This document shows positions 19,768 through 28,475 of a DNA stretch of 41,419 nucleotides, in pieces. The stretch comes from Paracoccaceae bacterium (GTDB taxonomy: Bacteria > Pseudomonadota > Alphaproteobacteria > Rhodobacterales > Rhodobacteraceae). The number at the start of each line of letters is the position of its first letter. The stretch's first letter is position 1. The DNA is taken from assembly GCA_017854675.1 (NCBI GenBank), contig JAFMHE010000008.1:1-41419 (forward strand), read 5' to 3'. Both the position numbers and the translations under genes were made by a program. Under the pieces are notes generated by a model that was not told where the DNA came from, searched no databases, and saw only the letters and a list, made by a program, of their open reading frames with translations.

Positions 19768-21086
19768 GACTGATTTACGCCCTGATCCTGACCTGTCTTG
19801 CAGCGCTGCCTGCGCGGGCCGACGTAAACATCCAATCTGTGACCAGTCCGGGTGGGTTGACCGCGTGGCTGGTTGAAGAGCCCTCGATCCCGTTTGTCGC
19901 GTTGGAAATCCGTTTTCGGGGGGGTGCATCCTTGGATGCGCCTGACAAACGCGGTGCCATTAATTTGATGACTGCGCTTCTGGAAGAAGGCGCCGCAGAC
20001 ATGGACGCGCGTGAATTCAGCAAAGCGTCCGAGGCGCTGGCGACCACTTTTGGCTTTGACGCCTCACATGATGAGGTTTCTATTTCGGCCCGGTTCCTGA
20101 CAGAGAACCGCGAGGCGTCTGTCGCGTTGCTGCGGGCCGCCCTGAAAGAACCGCGTTTTGATGAAGCTGCGATTGAACGTGTGCGCGGACAGGTTCTGTC
20201 CATCATCCAATCGGATGCCAAAAACCCCAATGACATTGCCAGCGAGACGTTTAATGCCATGGCCTATGGCGAACATCCCTATGCCCATTCCATAAATGGC
20301 ACGCTAGAGAGTGTCGCGGCCCTGACACGCGATGATCTGATTGCTGCGCATGCGGCCGTTTTTGCCCATGACCGCATCTATGTTGGCGCTGTCGGTGATA
20401 TTACGCCTGAGGAACTGGGCGCATTGATGGATGAACTGCTGGGTGATTTGCCTGCGACAGGCGCACCGATGCCACCGCGCGCGGACGTGAACATTCCCGC
20501 TGGCGTTACAGTCGTGGATTTCGCGACACCGCAATCCGTAGCCTTGTTCGGGCAGCGCGGCATTGCGCAGGACGACCCTGACTTTTTCGCCGCGACGATC
20601 CTGAACCATGTGCTGGGGGGCGGGTCGTTTGAAAGCCGTCTTATGAACGAGGTGCGCGAAAAGCGGGGCCTGACCTATGGCGTTTATTCGTACCTTGCGC
20701 CACGCGATCTGGCGGAAGTGTATATGGGGTCGGTCAGTTCGGCCAATGACCGCATCGCCGAAGCGATTGACGTAATCCGCGACGAATGGGCCAAAGCCGC
20801 CCGCGACGGGCTGACTGAAAAAGAGTTGCAGGATGCCAAGACCTATATCACCGGGGCCTATCCACTGCGCTTTGACGGGAATGGGCCGATTGCCAACATC
20901 CTTGTCGGGATGCAGATGATCGGGCTGCCGATTGACTACATTGCCACGCGCAATGACAAGGTCGAAGCGGTGACAATGGACGATATCAGCCGGGTCGCTG
21001 CTGAGTTGCTTGATCCGGAAGGTTTGCACTTTGTGGTCGTGGGCCAGCCCGTCGGGCTGGAGACGACGACCTCGAACGGCGGTTAG
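19764..21086 (+). CDS. M16 family peptidase-like protein lacking the HxxEH motif
   Basis: Signal peptide MRLIYALILTCLAALPARA; M16 fold; NLMTALLEEGAADMDAREFSKA where HxxEH is expected; ATGA overlap with the preceding gene. Confidence 0.9.
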   Translation: MRLIYALILTCLAALPARADVNIQSVTSPGGLTAWLVEEPSIPFVALEIRFRGGASLDAPDKRGAINLMTALLEEGAADMDAREFSKASEALATTFGFDASHDEVSISARFLTENREASVALLRAALKEPRFDEAAIERVRGQVLSIIQSDAKNPNDIASETFNAMAYGEHPYAHSINGTLESVAALTRDDLIAAHAAVFAHDRIYVGAVGDITPEELGALMDELLGDLPATGAPMPPRADVNIPAGVTVVDFATPQSVALFGQRGIAQDDPDFFAATILNHVLGGGSFESRLMNEVREKRGLTYGVYSYLAPRDLAEVYMGSVSSANDRIAEAIDVIRDEWAKAARDGLTEKELQDAKTYITGAYPLRFDGNGPIANILVGMQMIGLPIDYIATRNDKVEAVTMDDISRVAAELLDPEGLHFVVVGQPVGLETTTSNGG

Positions 21087-21092
21087 GTTTTG

Positions 21093-21124
21093 ATCGGGTG
21101 GCGGATACTGGTCCGCCACCCGAT
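21093..21124. terminator. 13-bp perfect hairpin between convergent genes
   Basis: ATCGGGTGGCGGA-TACTGG-TCCGCCACCCGAT in the 42-bp gap between the M16 and ALDH16 stop codons. No U-tract on either side. Confidence 0.55.
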
Positions 21125-21128
21125 GAAA

Positions 21129-23471
21129 TCACTCTCCGTATGGCACCCAGATGTTTTTGACCTCTGTTGATGCCTCAAGGAACGCTTTTCCTTCACCCAC
21201 GGCACCCATCCAATCGCGCGCATGGCCGTGATTGACCCAGGTGCGTTTGAGGTTGCTGGAGGCTGATTTTTCCACTGTCTTGCTGAATTCCTTGGCGCTA
21301 AACGACCAGACCGCATCGACATCCATATGTCCGGCCATTGGTGCAGCCAGATCGGCATGTGCGCCTGTCAGAATGTTCACAACGCCCGCAGGCACATCAG
21401 AGGTCTCCAGCACCTGAATAAAATCACCCGCTGACAGCGGGAAAGGTTCTGACGCGGCAAGTATCACCCGGTTGCCCATCGCAATCGCAGGCGCCATGCA
21501 TGATATCAGACCCAGCAGCGGTGCCTCTGCCGGACAAAGCGCACCGATCACACCCACAGGTTCTTTCATCGCCAAAGCCACGCCACGTATCGGCACGCCG
21601 TGCACCTGCCCATCATATTTGTCGGCCCATGCGGCATAGGTAAACAGGCGGCGCACACTGGCTTCAACTTCTTTCGCACCGCTCCGGCCACCCTGCATTG
21701 CGTCCAAACGCGCGGCGAACTCATCTCGGCGCGCATCAAGGTTTTCAGCGATGTAGTACAGGATTTGCGCGCGCAGATGGCCGGTCGTCTTTGACCAACC
21801 CTTGGCGGCTTGTGCAGCCTCGACCGCATTGCGCAGGTCTTTTCGGTTGGCGAGGCTCACATGGCCCAGCAAAGCGCCCGACTTGCCCCAGACGGGTGCC
21901 GAATAGCCGCTGTCAGGCCGTGCTTGTTTGCCGCCGATATACAGTTTTGAAGTCCGGTCGATCCCATCGCCCGGCGTGCCGTCGCCGGTAAACGCCTCAA
22001 TCGTCGCCAGCTTTTTCACGGCCCCTTTGGGCTTGGTATAGCCGGACAAACCTTCCCACCCCCCTTCGCGACCAAAACCGCTTTCGCGCACGCCGCCGAA
22101 ACCGGCAGCAGCGTCCATCAGGTTGGTGCCATTCACCCAAACGATGCCAGCCGCCAGTTTTGGTGCAATATCAAGCGCGAGGTTGATGTTTTCAGACCAG
22201 ACCGTCGCGGCCAACCCGTAGCGGGTGTTATTAGCCAGTTGAACGGCCTCAGCCGGGGTGCGGAACGTGGTAGAAACCAGAACAGGGCCAAAGATTTCTT
22301 CCTGCATCAGCGTATCAGCGGGGTTCAGTCCCGTGATCAGGGTCGGTGGATAGTAACAGCCGATCTCTGGCACTGCCGTTTCAGCCACGAAAACCTCACC
22401 GGCGGTGTTTCGCGCGACCATCTCTGACACAGCGGCCAGTTGGACAGGGTCCACCAGCGCGCCGATATCAATGCTTTTGTCCAGCGGATTGCCCATGCGC
22501 AGCTTGCCCATGCGCGCGCGCAGCTTGGCATAGAACATGTCGGCAACCGGTTCATGCACCAACAGACGCGAACCTGCGCAACAGACCTGCCCCTGATTGA
22601 ACCAGATCGCGTCAACCAGCCCTTCGACGGCGGAATCCAGATCGGCGTCATCGAACACGATGTAGGGGGATTTACCGCCCAGTTCGAGACTAAGTGCCTT
22701 GCCCGTGCCTGCCGTCGCCTCACGAATGCGGCGACCCACCGCGGTTGAGCCGGTGAATGCGACTTTGTCCACGTCTGCGGCAACGATCATTTCGCCGACG
22801 GCCCCGTCGCCTGTGACGATGTTCACGACGCCCTTGGGCAGGCCCGCCTGACGGCAGATGTCTGCAAACAGCAAGGCCGTGAGGGATGTGTATTCCGCAG
22901 GTTTCAGCACGACCGTGTTGCCCATCGCAAGCGCGGGCGCAAATTTCCATGCCAGCATCAACAATGGAAAATTCCACGGGATGATCTGGCCGCACACGCC
23001 CAAGGCCTGCGCGTCGGGCAGTTCGCTCTCCATCAGTTGCGCCATGCCTGCGTGATAATAAAAATGCCGCTGGGCAAGGGGCACGTCGATATCACGCGCC
23101 TCGCGGATCGGTTTGCCATTGTCGAGGGTTTCGAGCACGGCAAAAAGCCTGCTGTGCTTTTGCAACAAACGCGCCAGTGCATAAAGATACCGCGCACGGC
23201 CATGCCCGCCCAGTTTCTCCCATTTCCCCTGCGCACGCCGCGCGGCTTTTACGGCACTGTCGACGTCGGTTTGGGTGGCTTGTGTCAGTGTCGCCAGCAC
23301 CTCTCCTGTTGCCGGGTTCTTGCTTTCAAAGCTGTCACCGGGGATGGTGAACGCGCCATCAATGAAATGACCAAACCGCCCGCCCTGATCGACGATCCAC
23401 GCCAGCGCCTCTGCTGCGGTTTCGGGGGCCTGACCATAATCCATCGTTTCAAAAATTTCTGACACGCTCAT
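21129..23471 (-). CDS. Two-domain aldehyde dehydrogenase, ALDH16 type
   Basis: 780 aa. First ALDH domain is complete (IIPWNFPLLMLAWKFAPALAMGNTVVLKP, SLELGGKSPYIVFDDADLD, FNQGQVCCAGSRL). A second ALDH-like segment follows (APVWGKSGALLGHVSLANRKDLRNAVEAAQAAKGW... PVGVIGALCPAEAPLLGLISCMAPAIAMGNRVI). Confidence 0.88.
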   Translation of the reverse strand: MSVSEIFETMDYGQAPETAAEALAWIVDQGGRFGHFIDGAFTIPGDSFESKNPATGEVLATLTQATQTDVDSAVKAARRAQGKWEKLGGHGRARYLYALARLLQKHSRLFAVLETLDNGKPIREARDIDVPLAQRHFYYHAGMAQLMESELPDAQALGVCGQIIPWNFPLLMLAWKFAPALAMGNTVVLKPAEYTSLTALLFADICRQAGLPKGVVNIVTGDGAVGEMIVAADVDKVAFTGSTAVGRRIREATAGTGKALSLELGGKSPYIVFDDADLDSAVEGLVDAIWFNQGQVCCAGSRLLVHEPVADMFYAKLRARMGKLRMGNPLDKSIDIGALVDPVQLAAVSEMVARNTAGEVFVAETAVPEIGCYYPPTLITGLNPADTLMQEEIFGPVLVSTTFRTPAEAVQLANNTRYGLAATVWSENINLALDIAPKLAAGIVWVNGTNLMDAAAGFGGVRESGFGREGGWEGLSGYTKPKGAVKKLATIEAFTGDGTPGDGIDRTSKLYIGGKQARPDSGYSAPVWGKSGALLGHVSLANRKDLRNAVEAAQAAKGWSKTTGHLRAQILYYIAENLDARRDEFAARLDAMQGGRSGAKEVEASVRRLFTYAAWADKYDGQVHGVPIRGVALAMKEPVGVIGALCPAEAPLLGLISCMAPAIAMGNRVILAASEPFPLSAGDFIQVLETSDVPAGVVNILTGAHADLAAPMAGHMDVDAVWSFSAKEFSKTVEKSASSNLKRTWVNHGHARDWMGAVGEGKAFLEASTEVKNIWVPYGE

Positions 23472-23519
23472 GCCTTTGCCCTCACTCTTGTGTTCTGCTG
23501 CATCGCCATATGGCGCACC

Positions 23520-24539
23520 TTAGCTTGTCGCATGTCGGTAGCCTGCGGAATAATGACCGGTTACGTGATGCTCCAACTGCCGCTCAATGTCGTTCAACAG
23601 GGACGACGCGCCAAAACGAAACAGGTCCGGCTTGAGCCAGCGATCGCCCAGTTCCTCTTTCATCAAGGCCAGATAGGTTATGGCATCTTTGGCCTTTGAT
23701 ATTCCGCCGGCGGGTTTGTAGCCGACGCGCATACCCGTGCGGTCGTAATAGTCGCGAATGGCGCGGATCATCACAAGGCTCACGGGCAGTGTGGCATTCA
23801 CGCTTTCCTTGCCGGTGGATGTTTTGATGAAATCCGCCCCTGCCATCATGCACACGACCGACGCGCGCGCGACATTGCGCAGCGATCCCAATTCGCCAGT
23901 GGCGAGGATGGCTTTTACATGGGCCTCACCGCATGCCGCGCGAAACGCCTGCATTTCGTCATAGAGCGCCTGCCAGTTTCCGGACAGAACGTGCCGCCGC
24001 GAAATGACGATGTCGATTTCGCTGGCGCCTGCTGCCACGCTCATTTCAATCTCTTTGATCCGCAATTCCAGCGGCGACAGCCCTGCCGGAAAGCCGGTCG
24101 AAACCGCTGCGATGGGAATGTTGGTTCCTTTCAGGGCTGCGCGCGCCGCCGGGATCATCTCATGATAGACACAGACCGCACCGGTGGTGATTGGCCCCAT
24201 GCCCAGCTTGCCCAGCAGATCCGCCGATACAGGTTGCCGCGCCTTGGCGCACAGCCGCGCAACGCGCCTGTCCGTGTCGTCGCCTGACAAGGTGGTCAGG
24301 TCGATGCAAGTCACAGCCCGCAAAAGCCATGCGGCCTGATGTGCCTTTTTCACAGACCTGCGCGCGGGCAATGACGCGGCGCGCCGTTCAATCGCGGATG
24401 TGTTGGCCTGCACGCTCAGCACCCAGTTCAGGTCCAGCGGCATGCCCGGATTTCGCGGTTCTGTGACCTGTGGCAGGTGGTTGTGATGTGTCGTGGTAGC
24501 GGTCGTATTCGGGTGGGTCAGGGGCGAGGCCATGGGCAT
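23520..24539 (-). CDS. deoC: Deoxyribose-phosphate aldolase
   Basis: CIDLTTLSGDDT, VSTGFPAG, EIDIVISRRHVLSGNW, VKAILATGELG, DFIKTSTGKESVNATLP, VGYKPAGGISKAKDA; start taken at MPMASPLTH. Confidence 0.93.
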   Translation of the reverse strand: MPMASPLTHPNTTATTTHHNHLPQVTEPRNPGMPLDLNWVLSVQANTSAIERRAASLPARRSVKKAHQAAWLLRAVTCIDLTTLSGDDTDRRVARLCAKARQPVSADLLGKLGMGPITTGAVCVYHEMIPAARAALKGTNIPIAAVSTGFPAGLSPLELRIKEIEMSVAAGASEIDIVISRRHVLSGNWQALYDEMQAFRAACGEAHVKAILATGELGSLRNVARASVVCMMAGADFIKTSTGKESVNATLPVSLVMIRAIRDYYDRTGMRVGYKPAGGISKAKDAITYLALMKEELGDRWLKPDLFRFGASSLLNDIERQLEHHVTGHYSAGYRHATS

Positions 24540-24689
24540 CTCCTGCAAGGAAAGGGACGGGTTTAACTGACACGCGCCATGCCGCCTTGGCAAGCACGCG
24601 GTCGTGACGTCAAAGCCTGCCCTGATCCCGATCAGAGCATTCGGTTGGGCGTATATCTGCGCAGAACACTGCCAATTCCCTGCCAAAGA

Positions 24690-24728
24690 TGGTGCTAACC
24701 ATAGTGTTTTTGCACCCAGATAGCACCA
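24690..24728. repeat. Inverted repeat TGGTGCTA-N23-TAGCACCA
   Basis: Perfect 8-bp arms at 24690-24697 and 24721-24728 in the divergent deoC/rhodanese intergenic region. Confidence 0.6.
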
Positions 24729-24730
24729 AA

Positions 24731-24798
24731 CGAATCAAATTTGAGCTGATTCGCCATTTTTTGGGAAACCGATTCGTTTTTACTTTGACCTCCGAATC
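24731..24798. promoter_or_regulatory. Cluster of four GANTC sites and candidate promoter upstream of the rhodanese-LysM pair
   Basis: GAATC 24732-24736, GATTC 24748-24752, GATTC 24771-24775, GAATC 24794-24798. Candidate -35 TTGACC 24785-24790 with N17 to CATATA 24808-24813. Confidence 0.5.
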
Positions 24799-24893
24799 AT
24801 CCTTATGCATATATAGGGCCGACAACCCAAAAGTGTGTGTAACTGGCAGTGAGCATACCAAATCTGGTTGTACGTCTTTGGGGGGCGCAATCA

Positions 24894-25513
24894 TGTCAAG
24901 ATGGACCATAGCGGTTACAGCGGGAATTTGCCTAAGCGCATCCGCGCTGGTCGCGCAGGAATATGTGACTGAGGCAAAGGCTTCATTCATTTTTAACGGT
25001 GAGCGGATCAAGATCAGCCGGGAGAACCGCGAGGTTGCCCGTTACGCGGAGCGGTTTGCCGCCGCGGGCGGCAGATGTGGCGCACCTTGTATCGTGCCAA
25101 GCCAAGTCGCGGATGGCGTGAAATCGCTGGATGAGACCGAAGTGCTGGAATTTCTGGTCACACAGGTGGCAGGCAATGCCGGTCTGATGGTCGATGCGCG
25201 GATGCCTGATGCCCGCGCACAGGGGTTCATTCCCGGCACTGTCAGTCTGCCGCACCCCACGCTAAGCCCCGAAAACGCGTTTCGCAAAGACATTCTGCGG
25301 GCGCTGGGCGTGCGTGAATTTGACGGTGTGTTCAACTTTACCGACGCCCGCAAACTGCTGGTATACGACAACGGTCCCAGCACCGATGATGCCGGAACCT
25401 TGGTCCGGCATCTTTTGAACGAGGGGTATCCTGCTGATTTGATCCACTATTATCGGGGCGGCATGCAGGTTTGGGCAGTCCTCGGCTTTAGCATTGAAGA
25501 GGGCACATCGTGA
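24894..25513 (+). CDS. Exported rhodanese-like domain protein lacking the active-site Cys
   Basis: MSRWTIAVTAGICLSASALVAQ signal peptide; MVDARMPDARAQGFIPGTVSLPHP...LLVYDNGPSTDDAGTLVRHLLNEGYPADLIHYYRGGMQVWAVLGFS. Confidence 0.82.
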
Positions 25514-26487
25514 ACACAGATCCATTTAAAGACCCGTCATCACCGAATGTCACTTTTGACAGCTATGTCATTCCAGAGAGCGTTCAGGTCGTGAAAGAAC
25601 CCGCAAAACCGGCAGCGCCCCGAATGAACGCAACGGTCGTTGCAGTTTCGGTCATTGCCGTGCTGACGTTCTTGTTGGGGATCATGACGACATTGCAATT
25701 CATGGGGCCGCGTCAGGTTCTTGTGACCAATGCAGATGTGCAACCGGGCACTCAGGATCTGACCCAACTGGTCAGTGCCAGCTTGGCGGATCAAGACGAG
25801 GTATCCCGTCAAGAGACTGCTGATCTGCTTGCCACACCAACAGCGCCTGTCCGCGCAGAGCCCGGCTTGCCCGCGCTTGAAGCGGCTGTTTTGCAAGGCC
25901 TGACGCCCCAGCGCACCGTTGGCAAGCTGACCCAGGACGAGATGCTTCAGAAGTCAAAGGAAGCCATCGAGATCGTCAGCCGTAACAAGCTGCGCATGCT
26001 GCGCGAGGGTGTGTTGGCAGGGCTATACACCGTCGACAGTACATCAAAAGACGGCAAGAAGCGTATCGTTCTGACCACCATCAACGCTGAACTGACAGGG
26101 CATACGATGGCCAACCTTCTGCGCAAAGCAGGCGAAGACGGGTTGATCGAAATTCCAGCGTCATTGAGCACCGCCGAGGGCACAGTGGACATGGACACAC
26201 TGCTGTTCAATCTGGTCCAGACGTCGCTTGCGTCAGACGGGACAACAGACGGGGCCGAAGCCGCCCGCGAGATGAGCCGCCGCGCTTTTGCAGCCTCCAG
26301 CGCAAAGACCCGCGATGTGAAGGGCGAACGCGTCTACATCGTTGAGCCGGGCGACAGCCTTGCCTACATCTCGCTTCAGTTTTACGGAAAGCCAAGCGAG
26401 TTTGACCGCATCTTCGAGGCAAACCGCAGCGTTCTTTCCTCACCGGACCGCATTCAGATTGGCCAGCGCCTAATAATTCCAAGCTAA
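25510..26487 (+). CDS. Single-pass membrane protein with C-terminal LysM domain
   Basis: TM segment ATVVAVSVIAVLTFLLGIMTTLQFM; C-terminus VYIVEPGDSLAYISLQFYGKPSEFDRIFEANRSVLSSPDRIQIGQRLIIPS (LysM). Starts GTG, overlapping the previous stop (GTGA). Confidence 0.85.
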   Translation: MNTDPFKDPSSPNVTFDSYVIPESVQVVKEPAKPAAPRMNATVVAVSVIAVLTFLLGIMTTLQFMGPRQVLVTNADVQPGTQDLTQLVSASLADQDEVSRQETADLLATPTAPVRAEPGLPALEAAVLQGLTPQRTVGKLTQDEMLQKSKEAIEIVSRNKLRMLREGVLAGLYTVDSTSKDGKKRIVLTTINAELTGHTMANLLRKAGEDGLIEIPASLSTAEGTVDMDTLLFNLVQTSLASDGTTDGAEAAREMSRRAFAASSAKTRDVKGERVYIVEPGDSLAYISLQFYGKPSEFDRIFEANRSVLSSPDRIQIGQRLIIPS

Positions 26488-26521
26488 AAATAAACACAGT
26501 CGCAGCAGTCAATTTGGCAAC

Positions 26522-26555
26522 GGGCTGTCCTTCGGGGCAGCCCGATTGTTCTTGT
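26522..26555 (+). terminator. UUCG-capped terminator hairpin after the LysM gene
   Basis: GGGCTGTCC-TTCG-GGGCAGCCC followed by GATTGTTCTTGT. Confidence 0.75.
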
Positions 26556-26633
26556 CTAGCACGACAAAATAGCTGGGGATAACATGCGCTGCAAGCTGGC
26601 CGAACATCCGCTTTCCATGCTAGGTTTAGCGCT

Positions 26634-28475
26634 ATGGCTGTTCCTGACCCCAACATAAGTGCCGCAGCACCTGTTATCCGACAGCTGGACGAGGCTGCAA
26701 TCAACCGGATTGCGGCGGGCGAAGTTGTCGAACGCCCGGCTTCGGCGGTGAAAGAGCTGGTCGAGAATGCGATTGATGCAGGCGCTCGGCGGATCACGGT
26801 TGAATATGCGGATGGCGGCAAAACACTGATCCGCGTGACGGACGATGGATGTGGGATTGCCCCGCATGATTTGTCACTGGCCTTGTCGCGGCATGCGACC
26901 TCGAAAATTGACGGCAGCGATCTGTTGAACATCCACACCTTCGGGTTCCGGGGTGAGGCATTGCCATCGCTTGGCGCCGTTGGCCGGTTGCACATTGCCA
27001 GTCGGGCAAAGGGTGAGGCGGGAGCAGAGATTACGGTGAACGGCGGTGTCGAAAGCACGGTGAAACCGGCGGCGTTGAATGGTGGCACAGTTGTGACATT
27101 GCGCGATCTGTTTTTCGCCACGCCTGCGCGTCTGAAATTCCTGCGCACTGACCGCGCCGAAGCGCAGGCCATTGGCGATGTGATAAAAAGGCTGGCGATG
27201 GCTGAACCTTTCGTGCAGTTCACCTTGCGCGATGTGTCGGGCGACGGCACCGGCCGCGATGTGTTTCGCGTGGGCGCAGAGCAGGGTGATCTGTTTGACG
27301 CGTTACACGGGCGTTTGTCACAGGTTCTGGGCAAAGAATTTGCAGAGAACGCGTTGCCCATTGATGCAGAGCGCGAGGGGCTGCATCTGACCGGATTTGC
27401 CGCGCTGCCCACATATTCACGCGGCTCTGCGGTGACACAATATCTGTTCGTGAACGGACGTCCCGTGCGGGACAAGCTGTTGGTGGGTGCGCTGCGGGGT
27501 GCATATTTTGATTTCCTCAGCCGTGACCGCCATCCCGCTGCGGCGCTGTTTCTGGACTGTGACCCCACGCTGGTTGATGTGAACGTGCATCCGGCGAAAT
27601 CCGAGGTCCGGTTTCGTGATCCGGGTCTGGCACGCGGGTTGATCGTATCTGCCTTGCGGCATGCGCTGGCCAATGCAGGGCACCGCGCGTCCACAACAGT
27701 GGCGAATGCCACGCTTGGCGCGATGCAGCCTGAACAATCGGGCGCACGGGTCTACCAGATGGACAGGCCCAGCCTTGGCGCGCGCACAGCGGCTTATGCG
27801 GCGCAGGCACCGGGGTTTGCAGAGACCGCCGATCCGTTTGGGCGTGTGGACCGGCCCGTCGAAATGGTCGACGAAACACCCGACAGGGCGCCGGATTATC
27901 CATTGGGCACCGCACGCGGGCAAGTTCATGAAAACTACATCATCGCCCAAACCGCGACCGGCATGGTGATTGTGGATCAGCACGCGGCGCATGAGCGTTT
28001 GGTTTACGAAAAGCTGAAACGGCAGATGGCAGAGACGGGTGTTGCCGCGCAGGCCCTGCTGATCCCCGAGATTGTGGAACTGTCGGCAAGTGATTGTGCG
28101 CGTCTGCTTGATCTTGCAGAGGAATTATCGCGTTTCGGGTTAGGGATCGAGGCATTCGGCGGTTCGGCCATTGCTGTCCGCGAAACCCCTGCGATCCTTG
28201 GCACGGTGAACGCGCGGGCGATGTTGCTGGATATTCTGGATGAACTTGCCGATCAGAACAGCAGCAATCTGGTCCAAGCCAAGATCGAAGCGATCCTGAA
28301 CCGTGTGGCCTGTCACGGTTCCATCCGGTCGGGTCGCTGGATGCGCGCCGAAGAGATGAACGCGCTGTTGCGCGAGATGGAGGCGACACCGCATTCGGGC
28401 CAATGCAACCACGGGCGTCCCACATACGTTGAACTCAAACTGGCCGATATTGAACGGCTCTTTGGGCGGACATGA
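26634..28475 (+). CDS. mutL: DNA mismatch repair endonuclease MutL
   Basis: IRQLDEAAINRIAAGEVVERPASAVKELVENAIDAGA, GFRGEALPSLGAV; C-terminal DQHAAHERLVYE metal-binding endonuclease motif. Confidence 0.97.
   Translation: MAVPDPNISAAAPVIRQLDEAAINRIAAGEVVERPASAVKELVENAIDAGARRITVEYADGGKTLIRVTDDGCGIAPHDLSLALSRHATSKIDGSDLLNIHTFGFRGEALPSLGAVGRLHIASRAKGEAGAEITVNGGVESTVKPAALNGGTVVTLRDLFFATPARLKFLRTDRAEAQAIGDVIKRLAMAEPFVQFTLRDVSGDGTGRDVFRVGAEQGDLFDALHGRLSQVLGKEFAENALPIDAEREGLHLTGFAALPTYSRGSAVTQYLFVNGRPVRDKLLVGALRGAYFDFLSRDRHPAAALFLDCDPTLVDVNVHPAKSEVRFRDPGLARGLIVSALRHALANAGHRASTTVANATLGAMQPEQSGARVYQMDRPSLGARTAAYAAQAPGFAETADPFGRVDRPVEMVDETPDRAPDYPLGTARGQVHENYIIAQTATGMVIVDQHAAHERLVYEKLKRQMAETGVAAQALLIPEIVELSASDCARLLDLAEELSRFGLGIEAFGGSAIAVRETPAILGTVNARAMLLDILDELADQNSSNLVQAKIEAILNRVACHGSIRSGRWMRAEEMNALLREMEATPHSGQCNHGRPTYVELKLADIERLFGRT

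Noticed and set aside
24689-24893. N-terminal extension of the rhodanese ORF from the ATG at 24689
   Set aside because: The extension would translate through the inverted repeats and promoter-like elements and place the signal peptide internally; ATG 24894 gives a normal signal peptide.
24610-25011. 133-aa minus-strand ORF in the deoC/rhodanese intergenic region
   Set aside because: Overlaps the rhodanese signal peptide coding region and the promoter repeats; no motif support.
26207-27712. 501-aa minus-strand ORF
   Set aside because: Antisense of the LysM gene and mutL; low-complexity Ser/Arg-rich product typical of a high-GC shadow frame.
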